The notes beneath the pieces are model-generated. The model was not told the origin of the DNA. It ran no database searches and worked only from the letters and a program-made list of their open reading frames with translations. The position numbers were made by a program, and so were the translations under genes. Source: Planctomycetota bacterium (GTDB taxonomy: Bacteria; Planctomycetota; PLA2; JAEUHO01). Taken from it: a stretch of DNA of 64,000 nt. The stretch spans positions 1 to 64,000 of the forward strand of contig JADZCA010000062.1 of assembly GCA_020851795.1 (NCBI GenBank). The letters are read 5' to 3'. Below, in pieces: positions 17,301-26,573 of this stretch (position 1 is its first letter; every line of letters begins with the position of its first letter).

Positions 17301-17819
17301 GTCGGGCTCGAGCCCGCGCGCGAGCCCGAAGTCCACCAGCTTGACGCCGCCGTCGCGGGCGCGCAGCACGTTGGCCGGCTTGACGTCGCCGTGCACGACG
17401 TGCGCGCCGTGCGCGGCGAAGAGCCCCGCCGCGGCACCGCGCGCGAGCGCCTCGGCGTCGTCGGGCGTGAGGCGCGCGCCGCCGGCGAGCAAGGCCTCGT
17501 AGGACACGCCGTCGACGAACTCGAGCTCGAGCACGAGCGAGCCGTCCCCGGGCGTGTGGACGCGGTAGAGCGTCGCGACGTTGCGATGGACGAGCGCGCC
17601 CAGCGCGCGCGCCTCGCGGAGCAGGCGGCGTGCGGCGTCGTCCGACGACGGGTCGCCCCCGTGGGGCCGCACGACCTTGAGCGCCACGAGCCGGCCGATC
17701 GTGCGGTCGCGGGCGCGGTACACGGTGCCGAACGCCCCGTGGCCCAGCTCGGCCTCGACGTCAAGGTCGCCGAAGCGACGGCCCACCGCGACCTCGTCGA
17801 GCGCTCCCAACCGCGGCAC
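14319..17819 (-). CDS. Ser/Thr kinase - AAA ATPase - TPR multidomain regulator
   Basis: A 1166-residue protein from GTG 17819; GTG 17786, with GAGG five bases upstream, is a good alternative start. Domain order: Hanks kinase (about residues 15-270) with GHGAFGTVYRA, catalytic Lys in VALKVV, an HGD variant of the HRD loop (VVHGDVKPANVL), DFGLA and APEVVEG; then an AAA_16/STAND-like ATPase (about 310-600) with Walker A GAAGVGKS and Walker B VVVVVDDLH; then a long alpha-solenoid of TPR-like repeats (about 700-1150). The architecture is close to PknK/ATPase-kinase regulators but no LuxR-type helix-turn-helix is visible at the C-terminus. First gene of a unit with an unknown protein and a papain-like peptidase, so it may gate that peptidase. 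Confidence 0.85.
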   Translation of the reverse strand: MPRLGALDEVAVGRRFGDLDVEAELGHGAFGTVYRARDRTIGRLVALKVVRPHGGDPSSDDAARRLLREARALGALVHRNVATLYRVHTPGDGSLVLELEFVDGVSYEALLAGGARLTPDDAEALARGAAAGLFAAHGAHVVHGDVKPANVLRARDGGVKLVDFGLARGLEPDAARSSAGRLAGTPQYLAPEVVEGAPRSPASDVWSLGTLLYRAVAGRLPFDAASMPGLFFRILNTEPAPLPEGTPPALRELVLACLAKRPEDRPTLAPSRLAALDGARPMAPTVRADAVVVGARPLVGRGVELAALRERMGRVAAGATEGVRLVGAAGVGKSRLATALAQEARARGFAVVLTAVSAAEGLLRPLHRALVAATRASDSTRRAAPAPDTPEVAHLAAVERRLAALAHERAVVVVVDDLHRAADEDVSALGRLAARLQGTRTLLVATERVPDPDAPADRAPRGDALPGERWARVVVEPLPRDAVARVLVETATGDAPPDLVERAVARAGGNPLFAQHLLAHAVEAREAARRAGAPDPATTATSDPPPLLRDLMARRLRGLPEDLRETLDAAAVDGVAFDAEEVAAALGAAPLDVLRRLQRLAHRPGLVEPLDRGYRFAHPLLQETVYAEVAPDLRRALHRALATSLEARADAVDPERLGGHWERADDVARAVPHLLRAARAAALRLENWRAVDLGTRAGLVGAPSSSSLRAAHVDEVFAVANALGEVGRVAERDALFDAVARAAERDGDVVGTHRVAARRGLALVLAGTLDPTAEAGVAAAAGALPDGLDRGLAWYVLALAAKARRAYADAAAHIERADAQFVAAGETGRHGTALDQRASLALLAGRPDEAVALFREAARTCRAAGRAANAEISEVNAALAEITRGRVEGHGERLARAAVVIESEGGVAPASRVRAVLSSVHWALGDLEAARAVAAAALRGAEAARSGRAVADACAIGLELAVAAGDDAPAAALFERGRAAAFASGGDAAARPFDALDVLRRASRGDGDAATLARTLIARCDPRQPGVAADLWPLFEGAALDLLPATHALADGTDRSVEPATTAVERAEATIRAALEARAARDPEALDAAAVTASSDTAGLRRALLRGLAQGWRAIAARLRGMDADADRLARETIELADRLGHRALQRWARSLDAASTEGGLRSGSR

Positions 17820-17940
17820 CCTCCGCCCGGAAGATACCCGCGAGCGCGAGCGGACGGGTAGGGGCTGCGCGGCGCCGTCGCGGGGCGGCGGGCGGCGCAC
17901 GGCGGCCCCGCTCGACGCGCCGCGTCCCCGGGGGCGGCTA

Positions 17941-18115
17941 GGCTCTGTTTTGGAACTTCCCGTCGCGAGGCCGCACGGGCCGAGGCGAGGCCAAGCACCG
18001 CAGGCGAAGAGCCCCGGAGGCGGGTTCCTGACCCGCTGAGGAGGCGCTTCGCCGAGGACGCCTCGCCGCCGCCCGGTCCGTGCGGACGCAGCAGGGAGGG
18101 TTCCGAAACAGAGCC
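17941..18115. mobile_element. MITE-like 175-bp element with terminal inverted repeats
   Basis: The left end GGCTCTGTTTTGGAAC and the right end (reverse complement GGCTCTGTTTCGGAAC) match at 15 of 16 positions. Imperfect pairing continues inward for about 50 bases (CGCACGGGCCGAGGCGAGGC against CGCACGGACCGGGCGGCGGC). No open frame of significance lies inside, and no clear target-site duplication is visible. It differs from the other repeat families by its AT-rich, transposon-like tips. It ends 25 bases before the dut start and so forms most of the dut leader. The parent transposon is not in the window. Confidence 0.65.
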
Positions 18116-18140
18116 GAGGCTCCGCCGCCCGGAGGCCGCC

Positions 18141-18596
18141 ATGACGACCGAGGTCGCCGTCGCCGTCGAGGTGCTCGCGCACGGCGTCGGGCTGCCCCTG
18201 CCCGCCTACGCGACCGACGGCGCGGCCGGCATGGACCTGCTCGCCGCGGTGGGGGAGCCGCTCGTCCTCGCCCCGGGCGCGCGCGTCGTCGTCCCGACGG
18301 GGCTGCGCATCGCGGTCCCCGAGGGCTACGAGGCGCAGGTGCGCGCGCGCAGCGGGCTCGCGCTCCGCCACGGGCTCGTCGTGCCCAACGCGCCGGGGAC
18401 CATCGACGCCGACTACCGCGGCGAGGTGGGCGTCATCCTCTGGAACGCCGGCAGCGAGCCGGTGCGCATCGAGCGCGGGATGCGCGTCGCCCAGCTCGTC
18501 GTCGCCCCCGTGGCGCGCGCGACGTGGGTCCCCACGACGCCGCTCCCGCCCACGGGCCGCGGCGCCGGCGGCTTCGGCCACACCGGCACGCGGTAG
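18141..18596 (+). CDS. dut: dUTP diphosphatase
   Basis: A 151-residue trimeric-type dUTPase that hydrolyses dUTP to dUMP and pyrophosphate, keeping uracil out of DNA and supplying dUMP for thymidylate. All five family motifs are recognisable: [43 protein letters not shown] and the mobile C-terminal arm [13 protein letters not shown], which closes over the nucleotide. Length is normal. GGAGG lies five bases before the ATG. The gene is monocistronic; its promoter must lie within or just upstream of the MITE-like element at 17941-18115. Confidence 0.95.
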   Translation: MTTEVAVAVEVLAHGVGLPLPAYATDGAAGMDLLAAVGEPLVLAPGARVVVPTGLRIAVPEGYEAQVRARSGLALRHGLVVPNAPGTIDADYRGEVGVILWNAGSEPVRIERGMRVAQLVVAPVARATWVPTTPLPPTGRGAGGFGHTGTR

Positions 18597-18660
18597 CCGG
18601 CGCCGCGCGCGCGAGGCGGTTTGAGCCCCCCGCTCGACCGCGCGCGTCGCGCACCGACGG

Positions 18661-20934
18661 TCACCTCGACGGCCACGTCCCGTCCGCTCCCTCCGTGAAC
18701 CGCCACCACGTCGGGCGCCCGCTCGAGTCGGGCATGAGGATCCACCGCGTCGCTTCGGTCACGTCCCGCTGCCGGTCGCGGATGGTCACGACGCCGTGCG
18801 TCGCGTCCAGGAGCGTGACGCCTTCGACCGCGTAGTCGCGGAAGACGAGCACGGGGGACTCCCCGCGCTGCACCGACGCCCAGGTCCGCTCGAGGTCTTC
18901 CTTGAAGCGCGGCCGCGCGCGGGCGAGCGGTGAAACCATGAACTCGAACGCCTTGAGGAACACGGACCGGTCATAGACGCGACCGCCGCCCCCGCACTGC
19001 GGGCACTTCGTGCCGAACCACCGCCCGTCTCCGGAGCACTTCGGGCACCGCGCGAGCAGGCCGGCCCAGGCGCGCGCGAACTCGTGGGCTCGACGGCGCA
19101 GCGCCGCCTCCGCCTCGCTCGGGGCGACGGCGGTGGCGGCGGGCGGGGCGGTCGCGGGCGCCGCGGCCGTCGCCGCCGCGGAGGCGTCCTGCACGCTCGC
19201 GAGCAGGCTGAGGGCCGCGATCGCGGTCGCGTAGACGCGCCCGCCGTCCGGGCCCCACGGATCGACCGGGTCCCACGACCCGGCGTACAGACACGGCGTC
19301 GTGTCTCGGCGTTGGGCGCCGAGCAGCGCCGCCGAGAGCGCCGCGTTCCACCGGCTCCGGGCTTCGCCGCCCACGAGGGCCATCGCTTCCGTGGCGCAGT
19401 ACCAGTAGTAGAGGTCGATCGAGCCACGGTCCGTCTCCCAGACCGGCCGGTGCTCGAGGAGCAACGCGATCCCGCGGCGCAGCGGTTCGGAGGCGTTCGG
19501 CGACTCGCCGGCGGTCAGACGAACGACGAGCGCGACCGCCGTCATCGACTCCGACTTCGCCGCCGGGAACTTGTCGACCAGTTCCGTCGGCCGTGCCGGG
19601 CCCGTCCCCCGTTGCTGGTACCCGACGCGCCCGGTCTCCGGGTCGGTCATCTTCCCCACCCAGTCCCTGGCGGCCCGCAGCGCCGTGTCGTCGGAGGCGA
19701 GCGGAGGCAGCGACGTCGGCCACTGCGGGTGCGGCCCGCGCGCAGCGAAGAGCACGCCGGCCATCCACCCCGTCACCGACGTGTCCGAGTCGCCGGGCTG
19801 CACGCCGTACCGCCACCCACCCTGCGGGTTGCGCGACGCGAGGATGAAGTCCACGGCCTTCTGTGCGGCCACCCGCAGCGGCTCGCTCGGCGAGCGCACG
19901 CACGCCTCGACGAGCGCGCGGGCGGCGACGGCGTGGTTGTACACGTAGTGGCCGTGGGTGCGGCTCCCCACGCATCCTTGGGCGTCCTGCACCGAGCGCA
20001 GGAACTTCAGTCCCGCGGCCACGGTCGGCCCGAACGGCGCGGGGGACCGATGGTCGTACCCCGCCCGGAGGAACGCGAGGAGCGCGAGCCCCGTCACGCC
20101 CACGTCGTACTGCGCCTTGCCCGCGCCGTCGGGGCCTTCGTCCAGCCGCTTCGTCCCGTCGCACCAGCGACGGAAGCCCTCGGACTCCCAGCCCCCGTCT
20201 CCCGACGCGTGCGCCGCGAGCCAGGTCAACGCCCGCGCCACCGCGTCCTGCGCGGGGCCCGGTCGCACCCCCGTGGGCGCGTCGGGACGCGCGCTCGCGC
20301 CCGCGGCGCTCGGCTGCGCGGCGGGCGCGGTCGCGCCGGTGCGCAGCACGTGCCGCAGGCTCGCGCGGTTGCCCGCGGCGTCCACGGCGACGAAGTCGAG
20401 CACGAGGTCGCCCTGCTCCGGCAGGACGTAGGTCAGCTCGAACGAGCCGTCCGACTCGACCTTCACCGCGTGGTCGTTGACCCTCAGCGTCACCGGCGAC
20501 ACGTCGCGGACCTCGCCGTCGAGCGTGACCTCGCCCGACCTCAGGTCGCTTCGCGGAGACGCCTCGACGGACAGGACGGGCGGCGTGCCGTCCACGCGGA
20601 CGGGACGCTCCACGACGGTCGCGGGCGCGCCCGGCAAAGCCGCGACGACGCGGAGGCGCAGGATCCCGTCCCGCTCGGCGCGGACCGACGCGCGGAATCG
20701 CCCGCCGTCCTGTTCCGCCGCGACCCCGTTGACCCGCACCACCGTCGCCGCGCCCGTCGAGTCCACGGCCGAGCCCGTGACGACGAACTCACGCGGGACG
20801 TACGCCTCCGCCGCCGGTTCGTCGATCGTCACGGTCACGCCGTCGGCGGACGCGCGCGTGGACACGCCGCACGCGACCAGCAACCCGAGCAGGGCCGCCG
20901 TCGCACGCCGAGACCGCGCCGAGATCGACCGCAC
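18661..20934 (-). CDS. Lipoprotein with prenyltransferase-type toroid and DnaJ-like zinc knuckles
   Basis: A 757-residue protein. The N-terminus has a basic region and LLGLLVAC, a plausible lipobox with Cys22. Residues about 31-210 form Ig-like beta modules (VTIDEPAAEAYVPREFVVTG, and RVNDHAVKVESDGSFEL). Residues about 225-585 are an alpha/alpha toroid of the squalene cyclase/prenyltransferase repeat type (ALTWLAAHASGDGGWESEG, FLRSVQDAQGCVGSR, FILASRNPQGGWRYG), a fold common in exported Planctomycetota proteins where no terpene activity is known. Near 629-648 is a zinc-knuckle pair, CPKCSGDGRWFGTKCPQCGG, like half of the DnaJ Cys-rich domain. The catalytic DxDD motif of cyclases is not seen. 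Role unknown, probably periplasmic protein binding. Confidence 0.75.
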   Translation of the reverse strand: MRSISARSRRATAALLGLLVACGVSTRASADGVTVTIDEPAAEAYVPREFVVTGSAVDSTGAATVVRVNGVAAEQDGGRFRASVRAERDGILRLRVVAALPGAPATVVERPVRVDGTPPVLSVEASPRSDLRSGEVTLDGEVRDVSPVTLRVNDHAVKVESDGSFELTYVLPEQGDLVLDFVAVDAAGNRASLRHVLRTGATAPAAQPSAAGASARPDAPTGVRPGPAQDAVARALTWLAAHASGDGGWESEGFRRWCDGTKRLDEGPDGAGKAQYDVGVTGLALLAFLRAGYDHRSPAPFGPTVAAGLKFLRSVQDAQGCVGSRTHGHYVYNHAVAARALVEACVRSPSEPLRVAAQKAVDFILASRNPQGGWRYGVQPGDSDTSVTGWMAGVLFAARGPHPQWPTSLPPLASDDTALRAARDWVGKMTDPETGRVGYQQRGTGPARPTELVDKFPAAKSESMTAVALVVRLTAGESPNASEPLRRGIALLLEHRPVWETDRGSIDLYYWYCATEAMALVGGEARSRWNAALSAALLGAQRRDTTPCLYAGSWDPVDPWGPDGGRVYATAIAALSLLASVQDASAAATAAAPATAPPAATAVAPSEAEAALRRRAHEFARAWAGLLARCPKCSGDGRWFGTKCPQCGGGGRVYDRSVFLKAFEFMVSPLARARPRFKEDLERTWASVQRGESPVLVFRDYAVEGVTLLDATHGVVTIRDRQRDVTEATRWILMPDSSGRPTWWRFTEGADGTWPSR

Positions 20935-21073
20935 GCCGAGCCCTCCTTCGACCCGTCCGAATCTACCACTCGCCGACGGTCGTCGAGTGCGCCCCGACGA
21001 CCCGCGAGCCGCCGTCCGGTGCCGCGTGGCGCCCGCCGCGCGACGGGCCCCGTCCCTCGTGGGCGCGGCGGGC

Positions 21074-22696
21074 CTACTCCTCGGGGAGCGCGGGGCCCTC
21101 GCGGTCGTCCTTGGGCTTCTTGACCTCGGTGATCGTCCCCTCGGCGAGGAGGAGCACGCCCGCGGTGGACGCCGCGTTCTCGAGCGCGATGCGCACGACC
21201 TTGGTGGGGTCCACGATCCCCGCCGCGAACATCGAGCCCCACGTGCCGGCCGCCGCGTCGAAGCCGACGTCGCCGCCGCTCCCGCGCATCTTCTCGAGCA
21301 CCACGCCGTCGTCGTAGCCCGAGTTCCTCGCGATCTGGCGCGCGGGCACCTCCAGCGCCTTCGCGACGATGCGCAGCCCCGTGCGCACGTCGCCGTCGCC
21401 GCGGGCGAGCTCGCCCTCGACGGCCGCCGCCGCGCGCACCAGCGCGAGCCCGCCGCCGGGCACGATGCCCTCGGCCACCGCGGCCTTCGTCGCCGCGATC
21501 GCGTCCTCGAAGGCCTCCTTGCGGTTCTTCAGGTCGGCCTCCGACGGCGCGCCCACCCGGATCACCGCGACCCCGCCCGCGAGCTTGGCGAGGCGCTCCT
21601 CGAGCTTCTCGCGGTCGTAGTCCGACGTCGTCTTGGCGAGCTGCGCCTTGAGGTCGCGCACGCGGCCCTCGATCGCGGCGCGCTCGCCGCCGCCCCCGAC
21701 CACCGTCGTGGACTCGCGGTCCACGACGACGCGCTTGGCCGTCCCGAGGCGCAGCGTCTCGGGGTGGTCGAGCCGCACGCCGAGGTCGGCCGACACCACC
21801 GACCCGCCGGTCAGCACCGCGAGGTCCTCGAGGATCTCCTTGCGGCGGTCGCCGAAGCCCGGCGCCTTGACCGCGCACGACGAGATCGTGCCCCGGACGC
21901 GGTTGACGACGAGCGTGGCGAGCGCGTCGCCCTCGACGTCCTCGGCCACGACGAGCACCGGGCGCCCCTCCTTGACCAGCCGCTCGAGCACCGGGACGAG
22001 GTCGGAGAACGCCGAGATCCGCCGGTCCACGAGCAGGATCCGCGGCGCCTCGAGCACGCACTCCATCCGCTCGGGCCGCGTCACGAAGTAGGGGGACAGC
22101 CAGCCGCGGTCGAAGCGCATCCCCTCGACGACCTCGAGCACCGTCTCGGTGCCCTTGGCCTCCTCGAGCGTGACCGCGCCCTCGGGCCCGACGCGCTCCA
22201 TCGCGTCGGCGACCATCGCGCCCATCACCGGGTCGTTGTGGGCCGACACCGTCGCGACCGCCGCGCGCTCGGCGCGCCCCGGCACCGGCCGCGAGAGCGC
22301 CTTGAGGGCCGCGACCGCGGCCGCGACCCCGCGGTCGATGCCGCGCCGCACGTCCACCGCGCTCGCGCCCGCGACGACGTTGCGCAGGCCCTCGGCGAAG
22401 AGCGCGTGCGCGATCAGCGTCGAGGTCGTCGTCCCGTCGCCCACCGCGTCGCCGGTGCGCACCGCGGCCTCGCGCAGCATCCGCGCGCCGAGGTTCTCCT
22501 CGGGGTCCTCGAGCTCGACCTGCTTGGCGATCGTCACGCCGTCGTTGCAGACGAGCGGCCCGCCCCACGCGCGCTCGAGCAGCATCGAGCGCGAGCGCGG
22601 CCCGAGCGTCGCGCGCACCGCGTCCGCGAGCGCAGCGGCCCCGGCGAGGACCTTCCTGCGGGCCTCGTCACCGAAGCAAAGACGGGTCGCGGCCAT
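21074..22696 (-). CDS. groL: GroEL-type chaperonin, divergent paralogue without groES
   Basis: A 540-residue group I chaperonin subunit. ATPase residues are kept: NDGVTIAKQVELED, GDGTTTSTLIA with Asp87, and the catalytic Asp in AFEDAIAATKAAVAEGIVPGGG. It differs from housekeeping GroEL in the N-terminus (AATRLCFGDEARRKVLAG), in many apical positions, and in the C-terminus, which ends charged (KKPKDDREGPALPEE) rather than in GGM repeats. No groES is adjacent, so it is probably an extra copy that borrows co-chaperonin or works alone. It is the third gene of the CBS-Usp-GroEL operon (24-base gap from Usp), downstream of a sigma54 promoter candidate. It presumably folds or holds proteins under the condition sensed by the neighbouring kinases. 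Confidence 0.93.
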   Translation of the reverse strand: MAATRLCFGDEARRKVLAGAAALADAVRATLGPRSRSMLLERAWGGPLVCNDGVTIAKQVELEDPEENLGARMLREAAVRTGDAVGDGTTTSTLIAHALFAEGLRNVVAGASAVDVRRGIDRGVAAAVAALKALSRPVPGRAERAAVATVSAHNDPVMGAMVADAMERVGPEGAVTLEEAKGTETVLEVVEGMRFDRGWLSPYFVTRPERMECVLEAPRILLVDRRISAFSDLVPVLERLVKEGRPVLVVAEDVEGDALATLVVNRVRGTISSCAVKAPGFGDRRKEILEDLAVLTGGSVVSADLGVRLDHPETLRLGTAKRVVVDRESTTVVGGGGERAAIEGRVRDLKAQLAKTTSDYDREKLEERLAKLAGGVAVIRVGAPSEADLKNRKEAFEDAIAATKAAVAEGIVPGGGLALVRAAAAVEGELARGDGDVRTGLRIVAKALEVPARQIARNSGYDDGVVLEKMRGSGGDVGFDAAAGTWGSMFAAGIVDPTKVVRIALENAASTAGVLLLAEGTITEVKKPKDDREGPALPEE

Positions 22697-22720
22697 GACG
22701 GGTCTCCCCGTCCCGGCGCG

Positions 22721-23194
22721 TCACGCCCGGCCGGCGGGCTCCCGCACCAGGACGACCGGGACCCTCGCCGTCTTGAGGACGTCGGTGGCCACGCTCCCCA
22801 TGAGCGCGCGCCCGATCCCCGTGCGGCCGTGGGTCCCCATGACGATCACCTCGGCGCCCAGCCGCTCCGCCTCGCGGCGGATCGTGCCGGTCGGGTCGCC
22901 GTCGCGCACCACCGTGATCTCGGTCCGCACGTCGTGCGCGAGCGCGGCGTCCGGGACCAGCCGACGCAGGTGGTGGTGCACCTTCTTCTCGTGGGCCGCG
23001 TCGGACTCCGGGCTCGAGGGCAGCATCACCACCGGGGTGGCGTCGAGCGGCGAGAGCACGTAGGCCGGCTCCCAGACGTGCAGCAGGTGGACCATCCCGC
23101 CGTCCCCGGCCAGGGCGAACGCGAGCGCGACGGCCGCGTCGCCGGTGGGGGACAGGTCGGTGGGGCACAGCACGTTCTTGAACGGGGGCTTCAC
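22721..23194 (-). CDS. Universal stress protein (UspA family), ATP-binding type
   Basis: A 157-residue single-domain Usp. It starts KNVLCPTDLSPTGDAAV (first strand and nucleotide-binding Asp) and ends with the full ATP-binding signature GTHGRTGIGRALMGSVAT (G-2x-G-9x-G-S/T), so it should bind ATP rather than belong to the non-binding subgroup. Usp proteins support survival in stasis, hypoxia or oxidative stress. It lies 23 bases after the CBS gene and 24 bases before the groL paralogue, all on the minus strand, hence one operon. Confidence 0.92.
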   Translation of the reverse strand: MKPPFKNVLCPTDLSPTGDAAVALAFALAGDGGMVHLLHVWEPAYVLSPLDATPVVMLPSSPESDAAHEKKVHHHLRRLVPDAALAHDVRTEITVVRDGDPTGTIRREAERLGAEVIVMGTHGRTGIGRALMGSVATDVLKTARVPVVLVREPAGRA

Positions 23195-23217
23195 GGCGCG
23201 TCTCCCTCCACGTCGTC

Positions 23218-23826
23218 CTAGCGGTCACCGCCCTGCGTCAGGGCGTCGAGGATCTCGAAGGTGCCGACGATCCCGGCGAAGTGGCCGCGGCTGGCGACGA
23301 GCACCCGGTGGATCCGGTGCTTCACCATCGTCGCCGCGACCTCGGACAGCGGGGCGTCGTCGGGCACCGAGAGGACCTCGGCGGTCATCACGTCCTCGGC
23401 GGTCTCCTCGGTCTCCTCCGGGATCTCGGAGGTCTCGAAGTCGTCGTCGAGCAGCTCCTCCGACGACAGGCGGTAGAACGCCCGGCCGCGGCGCGGACGG
23501 GCGTCGGGGTCCTCAACGTAGCGCTCGACGAGGTCGCGCATCGAGATCACCCCGACGATCTGCCCCGTCTCGTCGGTGACGGGGGCGCCGGTGATGCGGT
23601 TCTCGGTGAGGATCCGCTCGACCTCGGACAGGGGCGTCGTGCGGTCCACCGTGATCACGTCGCGACGCATGACGTCGCGGGCGGTGAGCTGGGGCCAGCC
23701 GCGGCGCGGGCGGCGCGGGGCCGCCGCGGCGCGCGCCTTGCCGGCCCCGCGACGCTTCGCCTTGCCGCCCTTGCCGGCCGGGACGGCCTTGGCGGCGGGA
23801 CGGCGCTTGCGGGCACGGGCGGTCAT
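23218..23826 (-). CDS. CBS-domain pair protein with basic Ala/Lys-rich N-terminus
   Basis: A 202-residue protein from ATG 23826 (CGGAG eight bases upstream). Residues 1-44 are Lys/Arg/Ala-rich (KKRR-type, histone-tail-like), followed by CBS1 (TARDVMRRDVITVDRTTPLS to VGVISMRDLVERYVED), an acidic insertion (LLDDDFETSEIPEETEET) and CBS2 (AEDVMTAEVLSVPDDAPLS to GTFEILDAL). CBS pairs bind adenine nucleotides and sense energy status. The basic tail could bind nucleic acid or polyphosphate. First gene of the operon CBS-Usp-GroEL, with a sigma54 promoter candidate about 54 bases upstream of the start. Confidence 0.88.
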   Translation of the reverse strand: MTARARKRRPAAKAVPAGKGGKAKRRGAGKARAAAAPRRPRRGWPQLTARDVMRRDVITVDRTTPLSEVERILTENRITGAPVTDETGQIVGVISMRDLVERYVEDPDARPRRGRAFYRLSSEELLDDDFETSEIPEETEETAEDVMTAEVLSVPDDAPLSEVAATMVKHRIHRVLVASRGHFAGIVGTFEILDALTQGGDR

Positions 23827-23879
23827 GGCGTGGACTCCGGGTCCCGCGGGCACGGGCCTCCGCGGGCGCCGAGCCCGAA

Positions 23880-23895
23880 AGCCAACGTCGTGCCG
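23880..23895 (-). promoter_or_regulatory. Candidate sigma54 (-24/-12) promoter for CBS-Usp-GroEL
   Basis: Read on the minus strand, CGGCACGACGTTGGCT. It has GG and GC elements at the exact 10-base separation of sigma54 promoters, six of seven bases of the TGGCACG -24 block, and a T/GC -12 block. Expected transcription start is about 12 bases on, leaving a leader of roughly 40 bases. A sigma54 activator gene is immediately divergent. Confidence 0.6.
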
Positions 23896-23920
23896 CTCGC
23901 GTGGAAAGCGCCCGGGATCG

Positions 23921-23939
23921 CCTCGGGGGGCCTCCGAGG
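23921..23939. promoter_or_regulatory. Inverted repeat, possible activator site
   Basis: CCTCGG and CCGAGG arms separated by 7 bases, lying upstream of the sigma54 promoter candidate in the CBS/regulator intergenic region. An enhancer site for the divergently encoded activator is possible, but short dyads are common in DNA this rich in G and C. Confidence 0.25.
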
Positions 23940-24066
23940 GCCCCGGCGGGCCCTTCCGACCCGGGGGGGATGGCTCCTTCGTGAGCAAGGATCCCCACGG
24001 GGGTTGGGGGGCCGTCCCCCGAGGGGTTGCGGGGGTCTGCGGGGTCGCTGTGCTAGGTTCCGGCCC

Positions 24067-25430
<1,364 letters not shown>

Positions 25431-25434
<4 letters not shown>

Positions 25435-26573
25435 CCGAGCCCGTCGTCGGCATCCGCGCGATCCGCCGCGCGCTGCAGCTCGGCGACGACGACGAGGCGC
25501 TCGTGCACGCCGCGGCCCGCCGGCTCGTCGCCGAGGTGGACGGCTGGGTGGACCGCTTCTACGCCCGCATCACCTCCGACCCGGGCGCGGCCGCGATGCT
25601 GCACGACGCGGCGGTGGTCGTGCGCCTGCGCCACACGCTCTGCGCGTGGGCGCACGAGTGGCTGACGCTGCCCTACGACGAGCCCTACGAACGCGCGCGC
25701 GCCGAGATCGGGCGGGCGCACGTGCGCATCGGCCTCCCGCAGCACCTGATGGTGACGTCGATGGGCAGCCTGCGCCGCGACGTCGTCGCGTCGGTGGAGC
25801 GGCTGTGGGCCGACGACCCGGCGGCCCGCGACGCCGTGCGGCGCGCGGTCACCAAGGTGCTCGACCTCGAGCTCGCGCTGATGCTCGGCCAGTTCGAGCG
25901 CCGCACGCGCGAGGTCGAGCGCGACCGTTCGCGGTCCGAGGACGTGCGGCGCTTCGGCCGGCGCGTCGAGAAGACGATCGGCGACGGCGTCTCGGCGGCG
26001 CTCTGCTACGCGCACCTCGTGCGCGCCAGCGGCGACGCGGAGCAGCGCTCGACGTGGCTCTCCCACCTCGAGGGAGCGCTCAAGGGCCTGCTCGCGACGG
26101 TGCGCCGCGCCGCGCCGCCGCTCGAGGAGGAGCCCGTCGGGCGGTTCGCGCTGGGCGACCTCGCGGCCTCGGCGCTCGCCGACGTCAGCCTCGCCGCGCG
26201 CACCGTCGCGACGGTGGCGGTCGAGCCGCCCGACCTCGAGGTCGTCGCGCGGCCCGCCGCGCTGCACCGCGCGCTCGTCGAGCTGCTGCAGAACGCCGCC
26301 AACCACGACCCCGGCGGCACCGTGCGCCTGCGGTCCCGCGCCGACACCGACGGCTCGGTGGTCGTCGAAGTGACCGACGGCGGGCCCGGTTGGCCCCCCG
26401 ACGTCGTCGGCTCCGACGAGCTGGGCGCGGGACGCGGCGGCGTCGGGCTCTCCGTGGCGGCCGACGTCGCCGAGACGCACGGCGGGCGGCTCGAGCTCTT
26501 CGCCGCGCCCGGCGGCGGCGCGGGCGCGCGGCTGCGGCTGCCGCGCGCGGGCGACCGCAAGGACGCGTCGTGA
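25431..26573 (+). CDS. Protoglobin-coupled histidine-kinase-like sensor, H-box not recognisable
   Basis: A 380-residue protein from GTG 25431 (GTGA overlap with the regulator). Residues 1-160 match globin-coupled sensors: LVAEVDGWVDRFYARITSDP and the heme-ligand region GRAHVRIGLPQHLMVTSMGS with the presumed proximal His97. A helical linker and a GHKL ATPase domain follow (about 255-375): N-box ELLQNAANHDPGG, G1 VTDGGPGW, G2 GGVGLSVAA. The dimerisation helix (RRFGRRVEKTIGDGVSAALC) lacks a typical H-E-x-x-N/T-P phospho-acceptor motif, so it may not autophosphorylate in the usual way and might work with the kinase downstream. Heme binding predicts O2, NO or CO sensing. No membrane segment is seen. 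Confidence 0.85.

Noticed and set aside
17941..18115. MITE-like element belonging to the same family as the stop-codon palindromes
   Set aside because: Its tips (GGCTCTGTTT...) share no core with the family-B arms, and it lies upstream of a gene rather than at a stop codon.
18661..20934. Squalene-hopene cyclase activity for the toroid protein
   Set aside because: The DxDD catalytic motif is absent and the protein is exported; only the fold type is shared.
24000..24066. Sigma54 promoter for the response regulator's own operon
   Set aside because: A TTGC is present near 24028 but no GG lies 10 bases before its GC, so the spacing rule fails.
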